Part shown: in pieces, positions 63,467 to 64,000 of the stretch
Position numbering within the stretch: position 1 is the stretch's first letter
Layout of the letters: each line of letters starts with the position of its first letter
From: Parvibaculum sp035325945
GTDB taxonomy: Bacteria; Pseudomonadota; Alphaproteobacteria; Parvibaculales; Parvibaculaceae
Reading direction: 5' to 3'
NCBI RefSeq assembly: GCF_035325945.1
Contig: NZ_DAOKYX010000001.1
Location: forward strand, 310,001 to 374,000
Length of the DNA: 64,000 nt
Translations under genes and position numbers: made by a program
The notes under the pieces: model-generated
The model's input: the letters and a program-made list of their open reading frames with translations, nothing else
The model's database searches: none
What the model was told of the DNA's origin: nothing

Positions 63467-63658
63467 GGCGTGAAAACCCTCGTTCCATGCCAGAAAGCGG
63501 CATCTTATTTTACAAGCTTTACATTCACAACCGTTTTCAGCGTTAACGCTGTAATGTTCTTTACTTTAATAGTTTCAAAGACTTAGGAATGTTTTGGACA
63601 TTTCGTTGTCGTGGCTGTATGACCTCGCCAACATCCATCATCAGCGGAGGCATCGGGT
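63467..63658. promoter_or_regulatory. divergent regulator/aceB control region
   Basis: This 192-bp AT-rich gap contains the promoters of both genes. CAGCGTTAACGCTG (63538-63551) is a perfect 14-bp palindrome. TTTACAAGCTTTACATTC and TTTACTTTAATAG stretches flank it. This is the probable binding site of the ScfR/RamB-type protein. GGAGG at 63646-63650 is the aceB ribosome site. Confidence 0.5.
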
Positions 63659-64000
63659 ATGAGCCAGTCGACAGCCACGGCCAGCACCAGCGGCATCAAC
63701 GTCCGCGGAAAGATGAAACCCGGCTATGACCGGGTGCTCACAGCCGAGGCGCTCGCCTTCGTCGCCGATCTGGAGCGCCGCTTCGGCGCCCGTCGCCGTG
63801 AGCTTCTTGCCGCACGCGACGAGCGCCAGAAGCGCTTCGACGCAGGCGAGCTTCCCGACTTCCTCCCCGAGACGAAGTCCATCCGTGAAGGCGACTGGAA
63901 GGTCGCGCCCATCCCGCAGGACCTGCTCGACCGCCGCACCGAGATCACCGGCCCCGTCGACAATCGCAAGATGGTCATCAACGCGCTCAATTCCGGCGCG
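63659..64000 (+). CDS. aceB: malate synthase A (3'-truncated by window edge)
   Basis: The first 114 codons of malate synthase A, which condenses glyoxylate with acetyl-CoA in the glyoxylate shunt. DRVLTAEALAFVADLERRFGARRRELLAARDERQKRFDAGELPDF-type sequence and the ITGPVDNRKMVINALNSGA segment at the edge are the canonical N-terminal features. It starts at ATG 63659 with GGAGG 8 nt upstream and runs off the window. Divergence from an ScfR/RamB-type regulator fits acetate or fatty-acid induction. No isocitrate lyase gene is visible. Confidence 0.93.
   Translation, partial: MSQSTATASTSGINVRGKMKPGYDRVLTAEALAFVADLERRFGARRRELLAARDERQKRFDAGELPDFLPETKSIREGDWKVAPIPQDLLDRRTEITGPVDNRKMVINALNSGA

Overview
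The window is 64 kb of GC-rich alphaproteobacterial chromosome, dense with core genes. Several features point to the Hyphomicrobiales or a close relative: small families typical of that group (DUF4170, DUF2093, DUF6101), a hisS-hisZ-hisG block, a textbook CIRCE element in front of groESL, a METTL20-type ETF-beta methyltransferase and an ScfR/RamB-type regulator beside malate synthase. The many fatty-acid genes recall Parvibaculum-like organisms, but naming a genus is inference. I see no prophage, insertion sequence, integron, CRISPR array, rRNA or tRNA.

Layout. 1-5.5 kb: the 3' part of ubiA, an MFS exporter, a tiny exported protein too short for usual gene-length cutoffs, a TetR-fatty acid desaturase operon and an aminoglycoside-phosphotransferase-like kinase. 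5.6-17.1 kb: a PAS histidine kinase, a GST, an ACAD11-like acyl-CoA dehydrogenase, tadA, rluB-rsmD-HAD, ribF, an ETF-beta lysine methyltransferase, an HdeD-like protein, an enoyl-CoA hydratase and a sugar O-methyltransferase. 17.3-25.3 kb: DUF1330, DUF6101, ubiD, terC, a yceI-yceI-cytochrome b561 operon and a chemoreceptor. 25.3-36.8 kb: macro domain, MAPEG, then a lipid A/LPS envelope cluster (pmbA-cysQ, DUF4170-tspO, msbA-DUF374-waaA-lpxK, lpxL-like, M23 peptidase, DUF2093). 36.8-44.6 kb: xseA/purD, a second kinase paralogue, GNAT, Gfo/Idh/MocA, D-threonine aldolase-like, TetR. 44.6-49.7 kb: groESL with promoter, CIRCE, an intergenic hairpin and a terminator; a second acyl-CoA dehydrogenase; and a ZTP (pfl) riboswitch ahead of a divergent serine hydroxymethyltransferase. 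49.7-57.3 kb: a TetR/flavin monooxygenase/SDR divergon, a TSUP permease and hisS-hisZ-hisG. 57.8-64 kb: a histidine-kinase-like protein with a degenerate ATP-binding domain, the cyanide-insensitive oxidase cioAB plus a small DUF2474 subunit, and an ScfR/RamB-type regulator divergent from malate synthase (aceB), which runs off the end.

How the parts connect. Acyl-CoA metabolism recurs: two dehydrogenases, a hydratase, a desaturase, two ACAD10/11-type kinases, the ETF methyltransferase and the glyoxylate-shunt regulator with malate synthase. The 4449 kinase and the 8408 dehydrogenase together correspond to the two halves of animal ACAD11. Ubiquinone synthesis (ubiA, ubiD) feeds the quinol oxidase CioAB.

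The most interesting non-coding signals are the ZTP riboswitch-terminator, the groES/groEL intergenic hairpin, a TetR-like operator present upstream of the desaturase operon and again inside the ETF methyltransferase gene, and a clean 22-bp palindrome in front of cioAB. No wholly new multi-gene system was evident.
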